Source: Bacteroidota bacterium
GTDB taxonomy: Bacteria > Bacteroidota > Bacteroidia > Chitinophagales > Chitinophagaceae
DNA length: 9,748 nt
Direction of reading: 5' to 3'
NCBI GenBank assembly: GCA_029778965.1
Contig: JAKPBL010000198.1
Location: 1 to 9,748, forward strand
Part shown: positions 1 through 7,267 of the stretch, in pieces
Numbering within the stretch: position 1 is the first letter of the stretch
Layout: each line of letters begins with the position of its first letter
Notes under the pieces: generated by a model
The model's input: only the letters and a program-made list of their open reading frames with translations
Database searches by the model: none
What the model was told of the DNA's origin: nothing
Program-made: the position numbers and the translations under genes

Positions 1-1053
1 CGCAACTTCGACTATAAAAAAGCATTTGAAGGCAACCTGAAGAACGCAGCGGAGGCTACCATGCTACCCTTCCGCAACGGTCCGAAAGGCGCGCTAGAAG
101 AGTTCTATTATGCGAACGGGTATTATCCCGGCCTGCCGCCCGGCGCCCCCGAAACCGATCCGTTCGCATTGCTGAAAAAAGGACAGATACGTTCATCGGT
201 GGCTATTACCCTGGGTGATGCCTACGATAGCTGGGCGCTGAGCCAGATGGCCGGTGAACTGGGCCGGAAAGAGGTTCAGGACAAATATTCACCCCGCGCA
301 AAGAATTATAAAAACCTGTGGTGGACCAAGTACAATATGTTCATGCCGAAAGACGACAAGGGCAACTGGATCGATATCGATCCCAAATTCGGCGGCGGAC
401 ATAACGGCTTCGAATATTTCAATGAGAACAATGCCTGGAGTTATATGTGGAATGTGCAGCATGATATCAGGGGGCTTAGCGATCTCATGGGCGGCCCCGA
501 AAAAATGGAACAGCATCTCGACCAGCTTTTTCGTGAAAGCCTGGGCCGCAGCAAGTCGGAGTTCTTCGCCAAGTATCCCAACCAAACCGGCATGATCGGC
601 CAGTTTGCCATGGGCAACCAGGTGACCTTTTTTATTCCTTACCTGTTCAATTATACGGCATCGCCCTGGAAGACCCAGAAATATACCCGCCTGATCCTCG
701 ACACCTGGTTCCAGGACAATATTTTCGGTGTGCCCGGCGATGAAGACGGCGGGTCTATGTCGGCATTCGTCGTTTTCTCGGCCATGGGATTCTATCCGGT
801 TACACCAGGTATTCCACGGTACGCGATTACCAGTCCTGTTTTCAGCAAGGTGACCATCGATTTGCCCAACGGCAAAAAGTTTACCCTGATCGCCAACGGT
901 TCTTCCCGGACAAAAAAATATATACAGTCCGCCACGCTCAACGGCAGGAAGCTGGATAACCTTTCTTTTTCACATGAAGACCTTGTCAATGGCGGTACCC
1001 TTGTGCTGCAGATGGGAGAAAGCACGGCGGCCAAATGGAACATTCAATATTAA
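1..1053 (+). CDS. GH92 alpha-mannosidase-family glycosidase, C-terminal part (5' end outside window)
   Basis: The reading frame is open from base 1 (first visible residues RNFDYKKAFEG), so the start lies upstream; the ATG at 61 is internal. About 350 residues are visible, the C-terminal half of a GH92 protein (calcium-dependent exo-alpha-mannosidases, usually over 700 residues and exported). Family landmarks in order: a helical stretch with TLGDAYDSWALSQMA (family form close to TLEYAYDDW), the FMPKDDKGNW segment, NENNAWSYMW whose Glu (codon 424-426) aligns with the general acid, GNQVTFFIPYLFNY, and GDEDGGSMSAFVVFSAMGFYP (codons for GDED at 736-747) carrying the acidic pair assigned as catalytic base. 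The last 80 residues form the usual beta-sandwich end. The family signature GNEPSHH is replaced by GNQVTFF, so the aglycone (+1) site is probably altered and the substrate is not predictable. It is followed after 18 bases by the permease gene. Family assignment is firm; specificity is open. Confidence 0.93.
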   Translation, partial: RNFDYKKAFEGNLKNAAEATMLPFRNGPKGALEEFYYANGYYPGLPPGAPETDPFALLKKGQIRSSVAITLGDAYDSWALSQMAGELGRKEVQDKYSPRAKNYKNLWWTKYNMFMPKDDKGNWIDIDPKFGGGHNGFEYFNENNAWSYMWNVQHDIRGLSDLMGGPEKMEQHLDQLFRESLGRSKSEFFAKYPNQTGMIGQFAMGNQVTFFIPYLFNYTASPWKTQKYTRLILDTWFQDNIFGVPGDEDGGSMSAFVVFSAMGFYPVTPGIPRYAITSPVFSKVTIDLPNGKKFTLIANGSSRTKKYIQSATLNGRKLDNLSFSHEDLVNGGTLVLQMGESTAAKWNIQY

Positions 1054-1071
1054 CCGATTAAACAAAAGCAC

Positions 1072-2850
1072 ATGCCCTGGAAGCAAGTCATCGATCCGTT
1101 CGGCCATTTGTTTTTATCTGCGCTCGTTGCAGTGCTGCCCATCCTGTTTATTTTCTGGGCATTGATCATTCGCAAAATGAAGGGGTATAAGGCCAGCCTG
1201 CTGACGGTACTTATTGCCCTGCTGATAGCTGTATTCATTTATAAAATGCCGGTGCAACTGGCATTGCTGTCAACGTTGAACGGTGCGATGTACGGGCTGT
1301 TTCCCATTTGCTGGATCATCATTGCAGCGGTGTTTTTGTTTAACATCACGGTGAGCAGCGGGCAGTTTGAAGTGATCAAACATTTCATGGGAGGTATTAC
1401 GTCAGACCGGCGCATGCAGGCGATGCTCATCGCGTTTTCTTTCGGCTCTTTCCTGGAAGGCACTGCAGGCTTTGGTGCGCCCGTGGCCATCACGGCGGCC
1501 ATGCTGGTGGCGCTGGGCTTTAACCCGCTGTATGCGGCGGGTATCTGTCTGATCGCCAACACTGCCCCGGTGGCTTTTGGCGCCATCGGCATACCGATTA
1601 CGGTCGCTTCGCAGGTGTCGGGCATTCCTGAAATGGCGTTGTCGCAAATGGTAGGCAGAACACTGCCCTTTCTCTCTGTACTGGTGCCTTTGTACCTGGT
1701 GGTTCTTATGGCGGGTTTTAGAAAAGCAATGGAAGTGTTGCCGGCCATCCTGGTATCGGGTGGCTCTTTTGCCTTGTTGCAATGGATTACATCCAATTTC
1801 ATCGGCCCCGCCTTGCCCGACCTGGTTGCCGGGCTGGGCTCGATCATTTGCCTGGTGGTGTTCCTGAAATACTGGAAGGTCAAGTCGATATGGCGGTTCA
1901 GCAACGAACCCGAAGCCACGTTCCATGCTGATGTAACCTATAGCACGGCGCAGATCGTTCGCGCCTGGTCGCCCTTTATACTGCTGACCATTATGATCAT
2001 TGCCTGGGGACTGAAGCCCATCAAGCTGGTGCTGAACCAACTGGGCCAGGTGGAGTTTCCTATTCCCGGACTGCACAATGCCATCGTAGATATGAATGGC
2101 AATGCCATTCCCCATCTCTTCAAATTCAATTATCTCAGTGCCGCGGGCACGGCTATTTTTATCAGCGCCCTGCTGGCGATACCGTTGGTGGGCATGTCGC
2201 TGAAAGGCGCCGTGGCTGCTTTCAGGGCAACGATGAAACAATTGCTGTTTCCCATTATAACAGTGGCATCGGTGCTTGGTTTTGCTTACCTGGTGAACGA
2301 TTCAGGTATTACCATTACCATGGCCGAAGCGTTGGCCAGCACCGGGTTTCTGTTTCCCTTTTTTGCGCCGGTACTCGGGTGGCTGGGTGTTTTCATTACC
2401 GGTTCAGACACCAGCGCCAACGCCCTGTTTGGAAAACTGCAGGCAACTACGGCTACTACCATTGGCGTTGACCCCGTGGTAACCGTGAGCGCCAATATTT
2501 CGGGCGGCGTGGTAGGTAAGATGATCTCGCCCCAGTCGATCGCCGTTGCGGCGGCGGCCGGCGGACTGATCGGCAAAGAGTCTGACCTGTTCCGGTTCAC
2601 GGTGAAGCACAGCTTTTACATGCTGCTTTTTATATGCTGCCTCGTGCTGGCGCAGGCCTATGTGTTTAAATGGATGATACCGTCTTACACTACGGCGAAA
2701 AATGCGGCTGCTGCCGCCGCCCCCGATATGTCTACCGGTTATGTTTACCTGCTGGTGCTGGCGGCTGTACTGCTGCTGCTGTCGTGGCTGGTGATCGGAT
2801 CAGCCAGAAAGAAAGCGGCGCGGAAACCTTCGGCGCCGGCAGCCCACTAA
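1072..2850 (+). CDS. lldP: L-lactate/glycolate permease family (LldP/GlcA type) 2-hydroxy-acid transporter
   Basis: A 592-residue inner-membrane protein, hydrophobic almost throughout, with perhaps 13 to 15 membrane segments. Diagnostic LctP-family motifs are present: SFLEGTAGFGAPVAITAAML near residues 127-144, IANTAPVAFGAIGIPI near 161-176, FITGSDTSANALFGKLQ near 441-457, and GKMISPQSIAVAAAAGG near 482-498. Known members are symporters for lactate and glycolate, small 2-hydroxymonocarboxylates; D-glycerate is chemically the same class. Compared with the E. coli protein (about 550 residues) it has a C-terminal addition: an Ala-rich linker (about 543-551), one more hydrophobic helix (about 557-575) and a basic Lys/Arg/Ala tail. 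The ATG at 1072 is the first in-frame start close to the family N-terminus, but no Shine-Dalgarno is visible. Its neighbours are a glycosidase upstream and glycerate-handling enzymes downstream, which favours glycerate or glycolate over lactate as the cargo; that is inference. The symbol marks the family, not a proven substrate. Confidence 0.93.
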   Translation: MPWKQVIDPFGHLFLSALVAVLPILFIFWALIIRKMKGYKASLLTVLIALLIAVFIYKMPVQLALLSTLNGAMYGLFPICWIIIAAVFLFNITVSSGQFEVIKHFMGGITSDRRMQAMLIAFSFGSFLEGTAGFGAPVAITAAMLVALGFNPLYAAGICLIANTAPVAFGAIGIPITVASQVSGIPEMALSQMVGRTLPFLSVLVPLYLVVLMAGFRKAMEVLPAILVSGGSFALLQWITSNFIGPALPDLVAGLGSIICLVVFLKYWKVKSIWRFSNEPEATFHADVTYSTAQIVRAWSPFILLTIMIIAWGLKPIKLVLNQLGQVEFPIPGLHNAIVDMNGNAIPHLFKFNYLSAAGTAIFISALLAIPLVGMSLKGAVAAFRATMKQLLFPIITVASVLGFAYLVNDSGITITMAEALASTGFLFPFFAPVLGWLGVFITGSDTSANALFGKLQATTATTIGVDPVVTVSANISGGVVGKMISPQSIAVAAAAGGLIGKESDLFRFTVKHSFYMLLFICCLVLAQAYVFKWMIPSYTTAKNAAAAAAPDMSTGYVYLLVLAAVLLLLSWLVIGSARKKAARKPSAPAAH

Positions 2851-2869
2851 TACAATCAATACAGCGCGC

Positions 2870-4468
2870 ATGAAAAAAATATTGTCCTACCTGCTGATGG
2901 GCTGCCTGGCGACAGCGTTTTCTGGCCAACTTGCCGCCCAATCGTTGCAGCGGTCCAACGTACCGCCGCCACCTTTTGAAGTAACGGGCAGCATTTATCC
3001 CTGGGAAGTGCACGATGAAGGTATCGATCTGATACTCGACAATATGACCGGTATGGCGGGCGTCAATTCAGTATATCTGATCGCCGTAATGCATGAAGAG
3101 CACCGGCCTTTTAACAACGACAAGCTGCCGGGAGAATATTATTTTATTCATAACCCCCAGCGCAGTGAGTGGGATGCGGAAGACTCGCGCGCTTATTTCA
3201 GTCCCGACTGGAGTTCATACGGCGCCATTAAGCCGCTGCTTTCGGTGCACGACTGGTTGAATAAAACCGACTGGCTGAAGATCGTACTTGATAAAGCCCA
3301 TGCCCGCGGCCTGCGTGCAGGGGTGGAAGTATCGCACACCTATATACCCGTGGAAGTGCTTAACCAGCATCCGGAATACAAGCAGCGCGACATCAACGGC
3401 CGTCCTGCCGATCGCCCCTGCTTCAGCCATCCTGATGTGCGGGCCTATATGCTGAACCTATACGGAGACCTGGCGAAGCATTACGACGTGGACTATATTC
3501 AAACCTGCATGCTGCTTTTCAGCCGCTCGGACGACCCGCGCAACGGCACCTGCTTTTGCGATGCCTGTAAAAAGCTGGCGGAGTTGGATGGGTTCGATAT
3601 GGAAGCGGCGCGGGTGATCCTGCGCGATAACCCTTATGCACAACCGCAACTGAACCAGTGGCTCGGTTTCAGGCGGAAACATACTACGGCTATCTATAAG
3701 GAAGTGACCGACCGCATTCACCGGGAGAATCCGCAGATCGATTTCAGGCTGAACGACCTGAACGACCGCAGCTCGGGCCTTATGGTGGAAGAGCTCGTTG
3801 GCAACATCAATTCAGTGCATCTTAGCACACATACCGAACAGAATGGTTACCAGAAAACTGATCGCCAGTCGCGCATCGCCACTACGCAATATTTTATGGG
3901 CAGGGATATTCGTATCATTCCCGGTGTGCCCACCCGGTTACTGGCCACCGAAGACATCGTAAGGTCGAGCATACAGGTATCGGTCGCTGCAGGCGCGCGT
4001 GGCATCGGTATCAAGCATTACGACGGGTCGCCTTATTCGCGGCTGCGGGCCGTTAGAAATGCATTGCACGACGCGGGTGTGGCCGGCTTTGAAAACATAT
4101 TGGGACTCGAAGCAGAAAAAATGCGTTTATCGGGCTATGATACCAGCCGGTACCTGCTCGAACATTGCGTGCAAACACTTGGAACGGGCACTGCCACTGC
4201 CGCTTTTCCCTATGCAAGCGGCACCTACGATGTGATCGTTTCTTATGTTGATGAAAAAGGAGGGCAGGGCGTACTATCGCTTTCGGTGGGTGGAAGAACA
4301 AAAGCAAAATGGCAGCTCAATGAAGAGGTGAACTGCTGGCGCAGAAAAACGATTCCCGGTGTAGCCATCAAAGAAGGGCAGGAGATCAGCATAACAGGGA
4401 AAGCCGACGGCAAAGAAATGGCGCGGGTCGACTTCATTGAATTTGTTCCGCGGAAAAAAGCAAAATAA
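2870..4468 (+). CDS. Exported glycosidase-like barrel protein with C-terminal carbohydrate-binding-type domain, function unknown
   Basis: 532 residues. The N-terminus MKKILSYLLMGCLATAFSG is an export signal, probably cleaved after LAAQ (residue 24); the LMGC at 9-12 could alternatively be a short lipobox. Residues about 40-400 look like a beta/alpha barrel of the kind seen in hypothetical glycosyl hydrolase (GHL) families: strand-like segments include SVYLIAV (67-73), RAGVEVSHTYIP (149-160) and GIGIKHYDGSPYS (378-390). FCFSHPDV-like substrate-loop wording appears as RPCFSHPDVRAYM (182-194), and a CxCxxC cluster lies at Cys228, Cys230 and Cys233. I see no clear Asn-Glu catalytic pair. Residues about 405-527 form a separate module with GTYDVIVSYVDEKGGQG (451-467), TIPGVAIKEGQEISITG (494-510) and ARVDFIEF (518-525), the pattern of a CBM6-like beta-sandwich found on many exported Bacteroidota proteins. 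It lies 19 bases after the permease gene and 22 before the dehydrogenase gene. I do not recognise a characterised homologue; a glycoside-cleaving or lyase role is inferred only from fold hints and context. Confidence 0.85.
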   Translation: MKKILSYLLMGCLATAFSGQLAAQSLQRSNVPPPPFEVTGSIYPWEVHDEGIDLILDNMTGMAGVNSVYLIAVMHEEHRPFNNDKLPGEYYFIHNPQRSEWDAEDSRAYFSPDWSSYGAIKPLLSVHDWLNKTDWLKIVLDKAHARGLRAGVEVSHTYIPVEVLNQHPEYKQRDINGRPADRPCFSHPDVRAYMLNLYGDLAKHYDVDYIQTCMLLFSRSDDPRNGTCFCDACKKLAELDGFDMEAARVILRDNPYAQPQLNQWLGFRRKHTTAIYKEVTDRIHRENPQIDFRLNDLNDRSSGLMVEELVGNINSVHLSTHTEQNGYQKTDRQSRIATTQYFMGRDIRIIPGVPTRLLATEDIVRSSIQVSVAAGARGIGIKHYDGSPYSRLRAVRNALHDAGVAGFENILGLEAEKMRLSGYDTSRYLLEHCVQTLGTGTATAAFPYASGTYDVIVSYVDEKGGQGVLSLSVGGRTKAKWQLNEEVNCWRRKTIPGVAIKEGQEISITGKADGKEMARVDFIEFVPRKKAK

Positions 4469-4490
4469 TTCACGTTAAGAAACAAGAGCT

Positions 4491-5381
4491 ATGCATACAA
4501 AAAAAATCGGATGGATCGGAACGGGACTGATGGGCCTGCCCATGGCGAAGCACCTCATTCATGCAGGGTATAAGCTGAACATACATACCCGCACCCGGGA
4601 AAAAGCAAAGGAACTGCTGGAGCTGGGAAGCGCCTGGTACGAAGATGCGGCCGCGCTGGCCGCCGATTCGGATCTGATCGTAACCATGATCGGTTCTCCG
4701 AAAGAAGTGGAAGATTGTTATTTCGGCCCCCGGGGGATATTCAAAACCGTAAAGCCGGGCAGCATACTGGTTGATATGACCACTACAAAACCCAGCCTTG
4801 CCAAAGCAATCGCCGGCGAAGCAGCCGCCCGCCAGTGCAAGGCGGTCGATGCGCCGGTATCCGGCGGACAGGTAGGCGCTGTCAACGGTTCGCTCTCTGT
4901 TATGATCGGTGGCGAGAAAGAAACCGTTGATCAACTGATGCCCGTATTCCAGGCCTTTGGTAAAAACATGGTGTACCAGGGCCCTGCCGGTGCGGGACAG
5001 CATACCAAACTCTGTAACCAGATCACCATCGCCGGTACTTTGATCGGTGTTTGCGAAGGACTGATCTATGGCCGCAAGGCGGGGCTCGATCTCAATACCA
5101 TGCTGGAGTCGATATCGAAGGGAGCAGCCGGTTGCTGGAGCCTGGATATACTGGCGCCGAAAATTGTAAGGGGCGATATGTCGCCGGGATTCTCGGTCGA
5201 CAATTTCACCAAAGACCTGCGCATCGCCCTGGAAGAAGCGGATGCCATGCAATTATCGCTTCCCGGCCTCGCCCTCGTAAAACAGTTATATCTTACAGTG
5301 ATAGCAATGGGACACGGCGCTTCGGGCAACCAGGCGCTGTACCTCGCCATTGAGAAACTCTGTAATATGGAAAGTAAATAG
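4491..5381 (+). CDS. Beta-hydroxyacid dehydrogenase (tartronate semialdehyde reductase / 3-hydroxyisobutyrate dehydrogenase family, YkwC-like)
   Basis: 296 residues, the normal family length. The Rossmann motif is GWIGTGLMGLPMAKHL (7-22). The end of the second strand reads HTRTREK (32-38) with no acidic residue, which favours NADP(H) over NAD(H). Next come VDMTTTKPSLA (94-104), the substrate-binding DAPVSGGQVGAVNGSLSVM (120-138), GAGQHTKLCNQ with the catalytic Lys at 173, and FTKDLRIALEEA (239-250) with the second conserved Lys-Asp pair at 241-242. TRTREK, DMTTTKPSLA and GAGQHTKLCNQ resemble the Bacillus YkwC subgroup more than E. coli GarR. The family reversibly oxidises small 3-hydroxy acids in the cytoplasm; with a glycerate kinase gene one base downstream, the best guess is interconversion of tartronate semialdehyde and D-glycerate. 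3-hydroxyisobutyrate, succinic semialdehyde or glyoxylate remain possible substrates. The start at 4491 places the Rossmann strand at the expected position. Family certain, substrate inferred. Confidence 0.92.
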   Translation: MHTKKIGWIGTGLMGLPMAKHLIHAGYKLNIHTRTREKAKELLELGSAWYEDAAALAADSDLIVTMIGSPKEVEDCYFGPRGIFKTVKPGSILVDMTTTKPSLAKAIAGEAAARQCKAVDAPVSGGQVGAVNGSLSVMIGGEKETVDQLMPVFQAFGKNMVYQGPAGAGQHTKLCNQITIAGTLIGVCEGLIYGRKAGLDLNTMLESISKGAAGCWSLDILAPKIVRGDMSPGFSVDNFTKDLRIALEEADAMQLSLPGLALVKQLYLTVIAMGHGASGNQALYLAIEKLCNMESK

Positions 5382-5382
5382 C

Positions 5383-6519
5383 ATGCGCCTATTGATTGCA
5401 CCCAATGCTTTTAAGAACAGCCTTACGGCCACCGACGCTGCCGTTGCGCTTCGCGACGGCTTTGCCGCGAGCAGGCTCGAAGCAGTCTGCCGGCTTTTTC
5501 CTGTTGCCGATGGCGGCGATGGAACAGCCGATTTACTGGTAGATGCGTTACAGGGCAGCAAAATAAGCGGTAGTGTCAACGATCCGCTGGGTCGGCCTAT
5601 CGATGCCTGGTTCGGGCTGATCGACCAGGGCCGCACCGCCATTATCGAAATGGCGAATGCCTCGGGTTTGCGATTGCTGAAACCCCGGGAGCTCAATGCC
5701 ATGCGCGCCAGTTCGTTTGGAACGGGTCAGCAGGTATTGCAGGCCCTCGATAAAGGTGCGCGAAAAATAATTGTTGCGATGGGCGGCTCGGCTACTACCG
5801 ATGGCGCCATCGGCATGCTGCAGGCGCTGGGGGTGCGTTTTCGCAATAGTGCAGGCGACGCGCTCGAGGCAATACCGGCTTCTTTTAATCAGATGGACAG
5901 CATTGATCTTTCCGGCCTCGACCCCCGGGTAAATGACTCGGAGATCATCGTGCTTTGCGATGTTGACAACCGTCTGCTGGGCGCCAAAGGGGCGGCGGCG
6001 ATGTTTGGTCCGCAGAAAGGCGCCAGTGATGCGGAAGTACGGCAGCTCGATCAAGGCCTGCAACGATTCGCGATGCTGGTGAAAGCGGCCAACGGAAAAG
6101 ACATCAGCGATATGGCGTACGGCGGTACTGCCGGCGGGGCATCGGCGGGTTTGTACGCTTGTATAAACGCGAAGCTGGTGCATGGCATTGAGTATTTCCT
6201 CGACATGACCGGCTTCGACCAGGCACTAGAAGGTGCCGATCTTGTTATTACGGGAGAAGGCAGCATCGATGAGCAGACCCTGCAGGGCAAAGCGCCTTTC
6301 GGTGTGGCCCGGCGGGCGAGGCGCAAAGGGCTGCCGGTGATCGGTATTGCGGGTAAAGTACCGTTGGATGACAGCGCTGCACTGGCCGCCTATTTCGATA
6401 TGCTGCTGGCTATTGGAGAAGGCCCCTGCGACCTGGCGACCGCCATGAAGCATACGGCACAGAATCTTCGGCGCACCGGCCTGGCCCTGGGCAACCTGCT
6501 AACGGTGAAGCCTACCTGA
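5383..6519 (+). CDS. glxK: Glycerate kinase, GlxK/GarK family (type I)
   Basis: 378 residues. It phosphorylates D-glycerate with ATP, generally to 2-phosphoglycerate in this family, feeding lower glycolysis in the cytoplasm. Motifs: the N-terminus MRLLIAPNAFKNSLTA, FPVADGGDGTADLLVDAL (39-56), SFGTGQQVLQAL (111-122), VAMGGSATTDGAIGML (131-146), CDVDNRLLGAKGAAAMFGPQ (192-211), GGTAGGASAGL (247-257) and DLVITGEGSIDEQTLQGK (286-303). The length matches the family and nothing is missing. An in-frame ATG at 5350 would add 11 residues inside the preceding gene, but the family begins at MRLLIAPNAFK, so 5383 is chosen. The upstream stop and this start read TAG-C-ATG, suggesting translational coupling with the dehydrogenase. 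The 3' end overlaps the convergent NIPSNAP gene by 8 bases. Family identity is very secure; which phosphoglycerate is made is inferred from the family. Confidence 0.96.
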   Translation: MRLLIAPNAFKNSLTATDAAVALRDGFAASRLEAVCRLFPVADGGDGTADLLVDALQGSKISGSVNDPLGRPIDAWFGLIDQGRTAIIEMANASGLRLLKPRELNAMRASSFGTGQQVLQALDKGARKIIVAMGGSATTDGAIGMLQALGVRFRNSAGDALEAIPASFNQMDSIDLSGLDPRVNDSEIIVLCDVDNRLLGAKGAAAMFGPQKGASDAEVRQLDQGLQRFAMLVKAANGKDISDMAYGGTAGGASAGLYACINAKLVHGIEYFLDMTGFDQALEGADLVITGEGSIDEQTLQGKAPFGVARRARRKGLPVIGIAGKVPLDDSAALAAYFDMLLAIGEGPCDLATAMKHTAQNLRRTGLALGNLLTVKPT

Positions 6520-7267
6520 TCAGGGAAAAGGGCAGGGGGCGCAGCCACACCGACGTGACGCGTTCTGCCAACGGGCCGTTCTTGTCGGAAGCGTCGCGTA
6601 CACGAATCCATTCAGGGTTGCTGCTGAATTTTTTCCAGGATTTTCCGGCCGCTTTTTCATTTGCGTGTGCTACGAGACAGACCAGCGCGTGCTGGCTGCT
6701 GTCGGCGGGCGTGCTGCGCCAGTAAGCGATGTTTTCCATGCCGGCTTGCGCCAGCAGTGCCGTGGTATGGTTGCGGAAGCGGTCGGAGAGAGCGGCCAGG
6801 TTACCCGGCCGGCAGTAGTAGGTACGCAGCTCAAACAGGCGGTCTTTGTTGCCGCGTGATGCGGTGATAGCCGGCGAAAAATCGGCCGCCTCCATGAAAA
6901 CCGATATCACTTTCGCCACTATTTTGCCGTCTTCTTCAGAGCGGGTGCGTACGCCGATCCAGGCGCTGTCGGCGCTGAAGGCATTCCACGAAGCGTCCCG
7001 CGCCTGGCGGCTGGGGTAGGCGAGCACATAGTACAGCGTGTTTTCCCGGTTGTCTGCCGGTAACCAGTAGCCGATGTTCTGCATATTATGCTTTTCGAAA
7101 AGCCGGGTGGTATGGTTGGTAAAACGTTGTACAAGCGCATCGAGGCGACCGGGATGGCAATAATAGATGCGCAGCTCAAAGCAACGGGTATCGGGCGATT
7201 GCGCTGCTGCCTGCTGCTGCGAGCAGGCCAGCAGCATAAGGGTGAAGAGCCGGGTAAACAATTTCAT
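6512..7267 (-). CDS. Exported protein with two tandem NIPSNAP domains
   Basis: 251 residues from the ATG at 7267. The N-terminus MKLFTRLFTLMLLACSQQQ is an export signal: either a lipobox LLAC with the acylated Cys at 15, or signal peptidase I cleavage near AAAQ (20-23). The mature part is two copies of one ferredoxin-like NIPSNAP domain, about 28-125 and 143-242, offset by about 115 residues. Matching blocks are CFELRIYYCHPGRLDAL with LFELRTYYCRPGNLAAL, RFTNHTTRLFEKHNMQNIGYW with RFRNHTTALLAQAGMENIAYW, and the WIGVR and WIRVR ends. NIPSNAP proteins belong to the dimeric alpha-beta barrel superfamily; bacterial exported forms have no settled function. A longer in-frame start at 7360 would add 31 polar residues before the signal peptide and is not favoured. 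Its 3' end overlaps the glycerate kinase gene. A direct role in glycerate metabolism is not indicated. Confidence 0.88.
   Translation of the reverse strand: MKLFTRLFTLMLLACSQQQAAAQSPDTRCFELRIYYCHPGRLDALVQRFTNHTTRLFEKHNMQNIGYWLPADNRENTLYYVLAYPSRQARDASWNAFSADSAWIGVRTRSEEDGKIVAKVISVFMEAADFSPAITASRGNKDRLFELRTYYCRPGNLAALSDRFRNHTTALLAQAGMENIAYWRSTPADSSQHALVCLVAHANEKAAGKSWKKFSSNPEWIRVRDASDKNGPLAERVTSVWLRPLPFSLIR

Larger units (their letters stand above)
1..6519 (+). other. Putative operon: glycosidase - hydroxy-acid permease - exported barrel protein - dehydrogenase - glycerate kinase
   Basis: Five same-strand genes are separated by only 18, 19, 22 and 1 bases, and I see no hairpin followed by a T-run in any gap, so co-transcription is likely. 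The order pairs exported hydrolase-type proteins with an uptake permease and two cytoplasmic enzymes acting on glycerate-type C3 acids. The promoter and any SusC/SusD-type genes would lie upstream of base 1 and cannot be seen. The run ends where the minus-strand NIPSNAP gene begins to overlap. Confidence 0.8.

Noticed and set aside
1239..2241. Long minus-strand open frames of 226 and 279 codons inside the permease gene
   Set aside because: They lie antisense to a well-conserved gene; their translations have no recognisable motifs and reflect codon bias on the other strand.
4470..5252. 260-codon minus-strand open frame over the dehydrogenase gene
   Set aside because: It is antisense to a gene with every family motif, and its product shows no family features.
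5350..5382. Upstream ATG for glycerate kinase
   Set aside because: It lies within the dehydrogenase gene and adds residues not found in the family, which begins at MRLLIAPNAFK.
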